Below, piece after piece: positions 1 to 5,438 of a stretch of 6,216 nucleotides of DNA. The DNA is taken from assembly GCA_946535455.1 (NCBI GenBank), contig CAMNDO010000041.1, forward strand, positions 1-6,216, read 5' to 3'. Source of the DNA: an uncultured Caryophanales bacterium (GTDB taxonomy: Bacteria; Bacillota_I; Bacilli_A; RF39; UBA660). A program made the translations under genes and the position numbers. The notes below the pieces were generated by a model, which was not told the DNA's origin, did not search any database, and saw only the letters and a program-made list of their open reading frames with translations. Position 1 is the first letter of the stretch. Every line of letters starts with the position of its first letter.

Positions 1-1
1 A

Positions 2-1087
2 GATTCCTTTAGTATTACATCTGCTTCTGAAATTATGGCGTTATTTTGTTTAGCATCTAGTTTTGATGATTTAAGAAAAAGACTTGGGAATATCGTAGTA
101 GGGTATAATAGCAAAGGAGAATACATCCATGTACGAGACTTAGGAGTAGAAGGATCTTTAGTAGCGCTATTAAAAGATGCTTTCTATCCAAACTTAGTCC
201 AAACATTAGAAAATACTCCTGTGATTATTCATGGTGGTCCATTTGCGAATATTGCGCATGGATGTAATAGTATTGTTGCGACAAAAACAGCTCTTACCTT
301 AGCAGATTATGTTGTGACAGAAGCTGGATTTGGTGCAGATTTAGGAGCTGAAAAGTTTTTAAATATTAAATGTAGAGAAGGCAATTTAAAGCCAGACGCT
401 GTGGTATTGGTTTGTACGATTAAAGCATTTAAATACCATGGTGGAGTTACCAAAGATGAAATTTTTGATTCGAATAACGATGCATTGGTAAAAGGATTTG
501 CGAATTTAGATAAACATTATGAGAATTTGAAGAAATTTGGAGTCAATGTTATTGTATGTTTAAATCAATATGGTACCGATACGGAAGAAGAAATTGCTTT
601 GTTTCAAGAACATTGTGAAGAAAAAGGATTTGATTATGCCATCAGTACAGCTTATTTAGATGGTGGAAAAGGAGCAATGGACTTAGCAAAGAAAGTAGAA
701 AGTGTAAAAGAATCTAATTTTCATGTATTATATGATGAGAATGATTCGATTGTTTCTAAGATCGAAACGATTTGTAAAGAAATCTATGGAGCAAAAGAGA
801 TTCATATTTCAGATGAAATTCAAGAAAAAATTCAATTATTAGAGAAAAATAATTACGCTAATCTTCCAATTTGTGTAGCAAAAACACAATATTCCTTCTC
901 AGACGACCCTAAGAAAGTGGGAGTCCCAATTGGGTTTGATGTGACGGTGCAAGATATTCGACTATATGCTGGGGCTGGATTCCTTACGGTTTTATTAGGA
1001 GATATCATGGTAATGCCTGGACTATCTCGTAAGCCAAACTATGAATTGATTGATGTAGTCGATGGTGAAATTGTAAATTTAAGTTAA
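2..1087 (+). CDS. fhs: Formate--tetrahydrofolate ligase, C-terminal part (5' end outside window)
   Basis: Fhs condenses formate with tetrahydrofolate using ATP to give 10-formyl-THF, feeding cytoplasmic one-carbon metabolism (purines, formyl-Met-tRNA). The open frame enters from the left edge: codons from base 2 read DSFSITSASEIMA, matching the family's (F)DITVASEIMA segment, so the ATG at 35 is an internal methionine. About 361 residues are present out of a usual ~555; the missing N-terminal part holds the ATP-binding P-loop. Visible family signatures are HGGPFANIAHGCNS (~77-90 of the fragment), TEAGFGADLGAEKF (~106-119), TIKAFKYHGG and, near the C-terminus, KTQYSFSDDP, VQDIRLYAGAGF and GDIMVMPGLS. 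The reading frame is intact and the C-terminus is of normal extent, ending in TAA at 1085-1087 immediately before a hairpin terminator. The promoter and any operon partners upstream cannot be seen. Identification is very secure. Confidence 0.96.
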   Translation, partial: DSFSITSASEIMALFCLASSFDDLRKRLGNIVVGYNSKGEYIHVRDLGVEGSLVALLKDAFYPNLVQTLENTPVIIHGGPFANIAHGCNSIVATKTALTLADYVVTEAGFGADLGAEKFLNIKCREGNLKPDAVVLVCTIKAFKYHGGVTKDEIFDSNNDALVKGFANLDKHYENLKKFGVNVIVCLNQYGTDTEEEIALFQEHCEEKGFDYAISTAYLDGGKGAMDLAKKVESVKESNFHVLYDENDSIVSKIETICKEIYGAKEIHISDEIQEKIQLLEKNNYANLPICVAKTQYSFSDDPKKVGVPIGFDVTVQDIRLYAGAGFLTVLLGDIMVMPGLSRKPNYELIDVVDGEIVNLS

Positions 1088-1119
1088 AAAAAAGAAACTA
1101 CTCAGTAGTTTCTTTTAAT
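1086..1119. terminator. Bidirectional terminator between fhs and the Ig-like gene
   Basis: A perfect 12-bp stem (AAAAGAAACTAC at 1090-1101, GTAGTTTCTTTT at 1105-1116) closes a TCA loop. For the minus strand the hairpin is followed by eight Ts (complement of A1086-1093), a strong intrinsic terminator. For fhs the tract is TTTTAATTT, which is weaker. The hairpin overlaps the last codons and TAG stop (1098-1100) of the minus-strand gene and directly abuts the fhs stop. Confidence 0.85.
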
Positions 1120-1853
1120 TTACATTCTTTGGTTGCTTCATCAAATACTTTGTTAGTTTCAATACATACACAAACGTTACCATCTGATTTCGCATCGTTT
1201 CCACAAGCTCCTGGTGTAATAATTTTAGGACCAGTTGGTTTTTCTGTTATGTTTACATCACCTTGAGAAATAACACCTTTATAAGTAATGTAATAGGTAT
1301 ATTTTCCTGGTTCATTAGTATTTACCCCGGAAATATCTAGTGTAAGATTATTATATACTTCATCTGGAATTTCTTCATTGATAAAGGATCTTGGATTACT
1401 TGATAAGGAATCTCCTACGGTTAAATTGATTTCTTTTAAAGTGAAAGCGAAGTTTGGTAATTCTTTTTCTTTTACTTTTACGGTTCCGATATGCTTCTTT
1501 TTCTTATAAGTAATTGTATATTGATATTCTCCCGCTTCATTAATATTGACTAATGAAGTATCTAGTTTTAAAGATCTTAAAGTTTCTTCTGTTAAATTAT
1601 CAATGTCTTCTAAATAATCTTTGACATATACACTGATTGGATTATTAATTTCTATTTCAATATTTTTCAATTTAATCTCATTATTTTTGGCTTGTGCTTG
1701 TGCAATCTTATTTTTTGCTACGATTACATTATATTTTGTATGAAATACTTGCTTTTTTTGTGTTGTCATAATGACTCCGCTAAGAGATAAAAATACACCC
1801 CAACAAGCTAATGTGATAGATAAAATTCTCTTTTGTTTATTGTTTAACTCCAT
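1098..1853 (-). CDS. Membrane-anchored extracytoplasmic protein with two Ig-like repeats and a four-cysteine C-terminal module
   Basis: I do not recognise a characterised family; the predicted protein has 251 residues. A short basic N-terminus (NNKQKR) precedes one hydrophobic helix (~10-30), so it is probably a signal anchor with the rest outside the cell. A polar, Lys/Ala/Asn-rich linker (~32-65) leads to two tandem beta-rich repeats (~66-128 and ~138-203). They share the pattern LxLD-S-VN-NE-G-Y-Y-ITYK followed by a short strand ending in EK, resembling bacterial Ig-like (DUF5011/Big-type) domains. After a Pro/Gly hinge comes a small module with C217, C228, C230 and C244 (pattern C-x10-C-x-C-x13-C), reminiscent of EGF-like knobs in surface proteins. 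There is no LPXTG signal or catalytic motif. The start is ATG at 1853, because AGGAG lies 7 nt upstream; an in-frame TTG at 1859 would be only 1 nt from it. The gene is monocistronic, convergent with fhs and divergent from the NfeD operon. Adhesion or wall binding is only a guess. Confidence 0.85.
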   Translation of the reverse strand: MELNNKQKRILSITLACWGVFLSLSGVIMTTQKKQVFHTKYNVIVAKNKIAQAQAKNNEIKLKNIEIEINNPISVYVKDYLEDIDNLTEETLRSLKLDTSLVNINEAGEYQYTITYKKKKHIGTVKVKEKELPNFAFTLKEINLTVGDSLSSNPRSFINEEIPDEVYNNLTLDISGVNTNEPGKYTYYITYKGVISQGDVNITEKPTGPKIITPGACGNDAKSDGNVCVCIETNKVFDEATKECKLKETTE

Positions 1854-1860
1854 AAGCAAA

Positions 1861-1865
1861 CTCCT
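1861..1865 (-). promoter_or_regulatory. Ribosome binding site that fixes the Ig-like gene start
   Basis: AGGAG on the minus strand stands 7 nt before the ATG at 1853. The alternative in-frame TTG at 1859 is only 1 nt away from it, too close for initiation, so the ATG is chosen. Confidence 0.8.
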
Positions 1866-1876
1866 ATCCTATTACC

Positions 1877-1905
1877 ATTATAAACTATATTTTAGGTAAG
1901 CACAA
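1877..1905 (-). promoter_or_regulatory. Sigma-A-type promoter of the Ig-like gene
   Basis: On the minus strand, TTGTGC (1905-1900) is separated by 17 bp from a perfect TATAAT (1882-1877). The -35 box matches 3 of 6 consensus bases; the -10 box and the spacing are ideal. Transcription would begin near 1870, giving a leader of roughly 17 nt that contains the AGGAG site. Confidence 0.7.
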
Positions 1906-1924
1906 GAAATTGTCGATTATTTTA

Positions 1925-1953
1925 TTGAATTTTCTAATATCTTTTCTTATAAT
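1925..1953 (+). promoter_or_regulatory. Sigma-A-type promoter of the NfeD-SPFH operon
   Basis: TTGAAT (1925-1930), a 17-bp spacer and a perfect TATAAT (1948-1953) form a strong housekeeping promoter. The predicted start near 1960 leaves a leader of only ~11 nt, almost entirely the GAGGTGA ribosome binding site (1960-1966). Its -35 box is 19 bp from the -35 box of the divergent promoter. Confidence 0.78.
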
Positions 1954-1970
1954 ATAAGTGAGGTGAGGAT

Positions 1971-2393
1971 ATGGCTATTTGGTGGTTTCTGGCTTTTCTA
2001 TTTTTACTGATTATTGAACTAGCAACGGTGAATTTGGTGACCATTTGGTTTGCGATTGGAACACTTGCGGCAATCGTCGCAACATTTTTTACAGAATCTT
2101 GGATGATTCAATCGATTGTCTTTATCGTAGTGAGCGTGATCGCATTGCTTGTTACCAAACCATTAATCAAAGCATTTAAGGGTTTTGAGACAGTACCAAC
2201 CAACTTAGATCGTGTGATTGGGAAAAGTGGAGAAGTAACCAAAAAAATTGAGAAAAACAAATATGGAGAAGTGAAAATCTTCGGAAATGTTTGGACAGCT
2301 ACTAGTAAAAAACCAATTGATGTTGGAGAAAAAGTAAAAGTGTTAGATATTGATGGCGTAAAATTAATTGTGGAGAAGGAGGAAGAAAAATGA
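1971..2393 (+). CDS. Short NfeD-family membrane protein, partner of the SPFH protein
   Basis: The 140-residue protein has three closely spaced hydrophobic helices (~4-22, 24-42, 47-64) followed by a cytoplasmic-type OB-fold (~80-137). The OB-fold shows the family pattern G-x-SGEV, then VWTATS-KKPI-x-VGEKVKVLDIDGVKLIV. This is the short NfeD class without the serine protease (ClpP-like) domain, equivalent in architecture to E. coli YbbJ (about 150 aa). Such proteins are membrane partners of SPFH/stomatin proteins and are thought to help organise membrane microdomains and quality control; the molecular activity is not established. The start is ATG 1971, with GAGGTGA 4 nt upstream. Its TGA stop overlaps the ATG of the next gene (ATGA at 2390-2393), implying translational coupling and matched synthesis. 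The adjacent TGG TGG codons read as WW and the TGA stop indicate the standard bacterial code. Confidence 0.92.
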   Translation: MAIWWFLAFLFLLIIELATVNLVTIWFAIGTLAAIVATFFTESWMIQSIVFIVVSVIALLVTKPLIKAFKGFETVPTNLDRVIGKSGEVTKKIEKNKYGEVKIFGNVWTATSKKPIDVGEKVKVLDIDGVKLIVEKEEEK

Positions 2394-3277
2394 TTCCAAT
2401 TATTATTACTGTTATTTTAGTGGTGATTATTGCGAAAGGAATTCGTATTATCCCACAATCAAAAGCTTATGTGGTAGAACGTTTAGGAGCATACCACAGA
2501 ACGATGCAGACAGGATTACACTATGTGATTCCATTTATTGAACGTACTGCGAACAATGTTAGTTTAAAAGAAATTGTAAAAGATTTCGCACCACAACCCG
2601 TGATTACAAAAGATAATGTAACGATGCAGATTGATACCGTAGTGTATTTTCAAATTACAGACCCTAAACTATATACGTATGGTGTAGAAGATCCAATCAA
2701 TGCGATTGAGAATCTAACCGCTACAACATTACGTAATATTATCGGAGAATTAGAGTTAGATGAGACATTAACTTCTCGTGATGTCATCAATACCAAGATG
2801 AGATCTATCTTAGATGAAGCAACCGATCCTTGGGGAGTAAAAGTAAATCGTGTTGAAGTGAAAAACATTTTACCTCCAAAAGATATTCAAGAGTCTATGG
2901 AAAAACAAATGCGTGCAGAACGTGAAAGACGTGAAGCTATCCTAAAAGCAGAAGGAGAAAAGAAAGCAGCTATCTTAATCGCAGAAGGGGAAAAAGAAAG
3001 TATGATTTTAAGAGCGGATGCTGCGAAACAATCTAAAATTAAACAAGCAGAAGGAGAAGCAGAAGCTATTGTTAAAATCCAAGAAGCCACTGCACAAGGA
3101 TTAAAGTTATTAAAAGATGCGAAAATGGATGAAGCTGTTTTAAAATTAAAAAGTTATGAAGCGATGGTAGATGTTGCGAATGGTAACTCTACAAAGATTA
3201 TTGTTCCAAGTGATCTACAAGGTTTAGTAACAGCTGGAACGGTATTAAAAGAAACATTAGAAAAGAAAGAAAAATAA
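2390..3277 (+). CDS. qmcA: SPFH/stomatin-family membrane protein (QmcA/paraslipin-like)
   Basis: This 295-residue protein begins with one membrane-inserting helix (~2-17). An SPFH (band 7) domain follows (~20-165), with PQSKAYVVERLGAYHRT, GLHYVIPFIE, PQPVITKDNVTMQIDTVVYFQITDP-type strands, and WGVKVNRVEVKNILPP at its end. A long charged coiled coil (~163-235) then shows an 11-residue periodicity. The C-terminal part contains NSTKIIVPSDLQGLV, typical of the QmcA/paraslipin group. Length and layout match E. coli QmcA (~305 aa), whose gene also sits beside an NfeD gene (ybbJ). Family members oligomerise on the membrane into ring- or cage-like assemblies linked to membrane domains and protein quality control. 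The exact role here is unknown, so the symbol is by family similarity only. AAGGAGG (2376-2382) stands 7 nt before the ATG, which overlaps the NfeD stop. The TAA stop lies inside a terminator hairpin. Confidence 0.93.
   Translation: MIPIIITVILVVIIAKGIRIIPQSKAYVVERLGAYHRTMQTGLHYVIPFIERTANNVSLKEIVKDFAPQPVITKDNVTMQIDTVVYFQITDPKLYTYGVEDPINAIENLTATTLRNIIGELELDETLTSRDVINTKMRSILDEATDPWGVKVNRVEVKNILPPKDIQESMEKQMRAERERREAILKAEGEKKAAILIAEGEKESMILRADAAKQSKIKQAEGEAEAIVKIQEATAQGLKLLKDAKMDEAVLKLKSYEAMVDVANGNSTKIIVPSDLQGLVTAGTVLKETLEKKEK
2948..3079 (+). repeat. Four hendecad (11-residue) units in the SPFH coiled coil
   Basis: At protein level, AEGEK recurs at residues 187 and 198, with ADAAK at 209 and AEGEA at 220, exactly 11 residues apart. 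An 11-residue period suggests a right-handed or nearly straight coiled coil rather than a classical heptad coil. That is consistent with the coiled-coil walls described for SPFH assemblies. This is a protein repeat, not a strict DNA repeat. Confidence 0.75.
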
Positions 3278-3298
3278 GAGCAATGCTCTTATTTTTTT
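3266..3298. terminator. Bidirectional terminator between the SPFH and radical SAM genes
   Basis: An 11-bp perfect stem (AAAATAAGAGC 3271-3281 with GCTCTTATTTT 3285-3295, loop AAT) extends by one A-T pair. Seven Ts follow on the plus strand (3292-3298). On the minus strand the hairpin runs into ATTTTTCTTTC. Both stop codons, TAA at 3275-3277 (+) and TAA at 3291-3289 (-), lie within the stem, so one element ends both genes. Confidence 0.88.
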
Positions 3299-4227
3299 AA
3301 CCTTTTCCCTTGATAAGTATTTCGTTTTACCATTTCTTTATCAATATCATTTAAGACACAGAATTTTTTGACTAACCAATCAGGTTCTACCAATTCATCT
3401 AATTTGGGATCCCCTGTAATTCTATGAATGACAATTTCAGGTCTTAAATATTCTAACTGATCCACTACAATATCAATGTATTCTTCTTTGGATAATACTT
3501 TGAATTTTTGTTGTTGATACATGATTTCTAGTGGAGTATCTTTGATAATACTTAGCATATGAATTTTAATTCCTTGAATATCTAACTGATTTAAGTATTT
3601 CACAGTATTTAACATATCCTCTTTGGTTTCATAAGGGAGACCGTTGATAATATGAACAACTATGTCAATATTTCTTTCTCTTAACTTTTTGACCATATCT
3701 TCAAAACATTTTAAATCATGACATCGATTAATAAGTTTAGAAGTTTCTTCTTTGATCGTTTGTAGACCAAGTTCTATCGTTAAATAGGTTTTTTTGTTTA
3801 ATTCTTCTAAATAATCCAAGCATTCTTCTGTAATCGAATCTGGTCTTGTAGCAATGTTTAATCCAATAACATTGTCAAATTGTAATACTTTTTCATACTT
3901 TTCTTTTAATACTTCTAATGGTGCATAAGTATTGGTTCTTGCTTGAAAGTAGCCTATATATTTCGCATCAGGCCATTTTTTTAACATCATATCTTTTACC
4001 GTTTCAAATTGTTTTTCTAGAGTATCTTCTTTGTTTCCAGCAAATTCTCCACTTCCTGTTTTTGAACAATAAATGCATCCTCCCACACCTACTTTTCCAT
4101 CAATATTGGGACAAGTAAAGCCAGCGTTTAAACTTACTTTAAACACTTTTTGGTGAAATTTATTTTTATAATAATAGTCTAAAGTATGATATCTTTTGTT
4201 ACTGTTTGAATATGTAAACTCTTTCAT
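3289..4227 (-). CDS. mnmL: Radical SAM protein of the TIGR01212 family (YtqA/YhcC), probable MnmL tRNA wobble-uridine modification enzyme
   Basis: The 312-residue protein is full length for the family. Three cysteines for the SAM-binding [4Fe-4S] cluster are at C39, C51 and C54, in the family's C-x11-C-x2-C spacing (TCPNIDGKVGVGGCIYC) rather than the usual CxxxCxxC. Other TIGR01212 signatures are YFQARTNTYAP (~93-103), GLNIATRPDS (~122-131), IELGLQT (~151-157), HIINGLPYET (~192-201), IQGIKIHML (~217-225) and IVIHRITGDP near 266-275. The C-terminus matches the family's VLNDIDKEM-x-RNTYQG. In Bacillus subtilis and Streptococcus, YtqA (MnmL) acts in converting cmnm5s2U to mnm5s2U in tRNA, upstream of the methylase MnmM. 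The transfer to this protein is inference, and E. coli YhcC belongs to the same family. ATG 4227 is preceded by GAGGTGA 3 nt upstream. The gene stands alone: no mnmM neighbour is visible. The family's NRGH appears here as NRCH (residues 167-170). Confidence 0.88.
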   Translation of the reverse strand: MKEFTYSNSNKRYHTLDYYYKNKFHQKVFKVSLNAGFTCPNIDGKVGVGGCIYCSKTGSGEFAGNKEDTLEKQFETVKDMMLKKWPDAKYIGYFQARTNTYAPLEVLKEKYEKVLQFDNVIGLNIATRPDSITEECLDYLEELNKKTYLTIELGLQTIKEETSKLINRCHDLKCFEDMVKKLRERNIDIVVHIINGLPYETKEDMLNTVKYLNQLDIQGIKIHMLSIIKDTPLEIMYQQQKFKVLSKEEYIDIVVDQLEYLRPEIVIHRITGDPKLDELVEPDWLVKKFCVLNDIDKEMVKRNTYQGKRLKK

Positions 4228-4249
4228 AATTCACCTCAAAATCGCTCTT

Positions 4250-4278
4250 ATTGTAGCATAGTCCCTAGAATTTATCAA
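4250..4278 (-). promoter_or_regulatory. Extended -10 promoter of the radical SAM gene
   Basis: On the minus strand TTGATA (4278-4273), a 17-bp spacer and TACAAT (4255-4250) preceded by TGC form an extended -10 promoter. Transcription should start near 4243, leaving a ~16-nt leader with GAGGTGA. It overlaps the divergent carboxypeptidase promoter by 13 bp. Confidence 0.78.
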
Positions 4279-4294
4279 TGAATTGTGCTATGAT
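4266..4294 (+). promoter_or_regulatory. Extended -10 promoter of the VanY-like gene
   Basis: TATGAT (4289-4294) with a TGC extension lies 17 bp downstream of a poor -35 box TAGAAT (4266-4271, 3 of 6 matches). A start near 4301 would leave a leader of only ~10 nt, beginning at or beside AGGTGA. The overlap with the opposite promoter suggests the two compete for polymerase. Confidence 0.65.
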
Positions 4295-4300
4295 GAACAT

Positions 4301-4306
4301 AGGTGA
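4301..4306 (+). promoter_or_regulatory. Ribosome binding site that fixes the VanY-like start
   Basis: AGGTGA lies 4 nt before the ATG at 4311. The earlier in-frame ATGs at 4278, 4290 and 4293 have no comparable site. They also fall in or upstream of the predicted -10 box, so they would not be in the transcript. Confidence 0.8.
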
Positions 4307-4310
4307 AACT

Positions 4311-5438
4311 ATGAAAAAAATATCCAAGATTCGAGTAAAAGAAAAGCCTTTAAAATGGTTGAAGATCATAGGAATCATCTCTTGTATTTTCCTTGGACTT
4401 TTCTTATTTTATTCTCGACAAATAAAGGATTTAACAAAACTAGGATATAGTAAAGAAGCGAGTCGAAAAATTTTATTTTCCTTTTATAAAGATGATGTTT
4501 TAAAAGTAGGGGAAAGTAAAACTCTAAATGCTGCTTTTTTAAGCAAAGATTTTGATGAAAAGTATTTTGATCATTATAGTAAAATTGAATTTGTGGATCA
4601 AGAACACTTTATTCTTCATATCAATCAATTAATCGAGAAAGGGTACAGTAATCGAGATATTAATTTGATTTTTGCACACGGAGATGATGATAGTGTTGGG
4701 CGTTTTGCACAGCGTGAAAGAGTAAAATATATTGAAGAGTTTTATACGATTGATTATGCAAAGCTAGATTATTATGATCGTTATTTAGCCTATTCTTATG
4801 AAACAGGGGAAGATGAAGATGTTTCCGTTTTATTCGTAAACTTAGATTTGGATAAAGAAGATTATGTAGATGCGAAATTAGTAACGGATACTTCTTCTAA
4901 AATGTTAGTCAATAAGCACCATTATTTGAGTGAAGATTTTGAACCGATGGATTTAACAGAAATTGGGAAAGAGCATGCCTCTAATCCTAAGTTACAATGT
5001 AGTCGAATTGCACTCATTGCTTATGAAAAAATGAGTAAAGCTGCAGAACAAGAAGGGTATCAAATCGTGATTAATTCCGCTTATCGTAGTTACCAAGATC
5101 AAGTGGATTTACAAGAACTATATTTGAAAACCTATGGACAAAATTATGTAGATAAGTATGTGGCAAAACCAGGATATTCAGAGCATCAAACAGGTCTTGC
5201 TTTTGATATTGGAAGTCGAAAAGCCAATGTTTTCGCAAATTCAAAAGAATATACCTGGATGTTAGAGAATGCTCATAAATATGGATTTATTCTTCGTTTT
5301 CCAAAGAAATTTGAATCTATTACTGGATTTCGACAAGAGCCTTGGCACTATCGATATGTAGGAGAAGAGATTGCGACATACATTCATGAGCATAATATTT
5401 CTTTCGAAGAATATTGGGCATTATTTTTAGATCAATAA
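4311..5438 (+). CDS. Membrane-anchored M15B (VanY/LdcB-like) D,D- or L,D-carboxypeptidase
   Basis: This zinc peptidase of 375 residues should trim peptidoglycan stem peptides outside the cell. A basic N-terminus (KKISKIRVKEKPLKWLK) and one hydrophobic helix (~17-34) give an N-in/C-out anchor. Residues ~41-165 hold two related GYS-containing helical units. The catalytic VanY domain spans ~190-375: LVNKHHYLSEDFEP, then SAYRSYQDQ (R259 probably binds substrate carboxylate), GYSEHQTGLAFDIGS (Zn ligands H292 and D299) and QEPWHYRYVG (catalytic E343, Zn ligand H346). All expected catalytic residues are present. The exact bond cleaved (D-Ala-D-Ala, or the L,D bond as in LdcB) cannot be read from sequence. 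Nothing nearby suggests a vancomycin-resistance cluster, so ordinary wall turnover is likely. ATG 4311 is chosen from AGGTGA 4 nt upstream. The gene is a single unit, divergent from the radical SAM gene and closed by its own terminator. Confidence 0.93.
   Translation: MKKISKIRVKEKPLKWLKIIGIISCIFLGLFLFYSRQIKDLTKLGYSKEASRKILFSFYKDDVLKVGESKTLNAAFLSKDFDEKYFDHYSKIEFVDQEHFILHINQLIEKGYSNRDINLIFAHGDDDSVGRFAQRERVKYIEEFYTIDYAKLDYYDRYLAYSYETGEDEDVSVLFVNLDLDKEDYVDAKLVTDTSSKMLVNKHHYLSEDFEPMDLTEIGKEHASNPKLQCSRIALIAYEKMSKAAEQEGYQIVINSAYRSYQDQVDLQELYLKTYGQNYVDKYVAKPGYSEHQTGLAFDIGSRKANVFANSKEYTWMLENAHKYGFILRFPKKFESITGFRQEPWHYRYVGEEIATYIHEHNISFEEYWALFLDQ

Noticed and set aside
35..37. ATG at 35 as the start of the fhs gene
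   Set aside because: Upstream codons from base 2 are in frame and match the conserved Fhs segment, and about 195 residues of the family, including the ATP-binding loop, would be missing. The gene is cut by the window edge.
1798..1812. Possible lipoprotein signal (TLAC, Cys17) in the Ig-like protein
   Set aside because: The -3 position is Thr rather than Leu/Val/Ile, and the hydrophobic stretch continues well past the Cys to about residue 30, which fits a signal anchor rather than a lipobox.
1857..1859. TTG at 1859 as an earlier start of the Ig-like gene
   Set aside because: It lies 1 nt from the AGGAG site, while the ATG at 1853 has ideal 7-nt spacing.
1902..1913. Inverted repeat ACAA-GAAA-TTGT between the divergent promoters as an operator
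   Set aside because: Arms of only 4 bp in AT-rich DNA are expected by chance, and no regulator family is suggested.
2391..2393. Alternative genetic code (TGA = Trp) suggested by the AT-rich, mollicute-like composition
   Set aside because: TGA ends the NfeD frame exactly at the overlapping start of the next gene, and conserved tryptophans are encoded by TGG.
2650..3090. Two minus-strand open frames (2650-2868, 2887-3090) inside the SPFH gene
   Set aside because: They are antisense shadows of a secure coding region, with no ribosome binding site or recognisable protein.
3918..4118. Plus-strand open frame inside the radical SAM gene
   Set aside because: It is an antisense shadow; the minus strand encodes a full-length, motif-complete radical SAM protein here.
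4278..4310. In-frame ATGs upstream of 4311 as starts of the carboxypeptidase
   Set aside because: They lack a ribosome binding site and overlap the predicted promoter; AGGTGA at 4301-4306 points to 4311.
4311..5438. VanY-like gene as part of a vancomycin-resistance cluster
   Set aside because: No vanR/S/H/A/X-like genes are present; M15B carboxypeptidases are common housekeeping wall enzymes in Bacilli.
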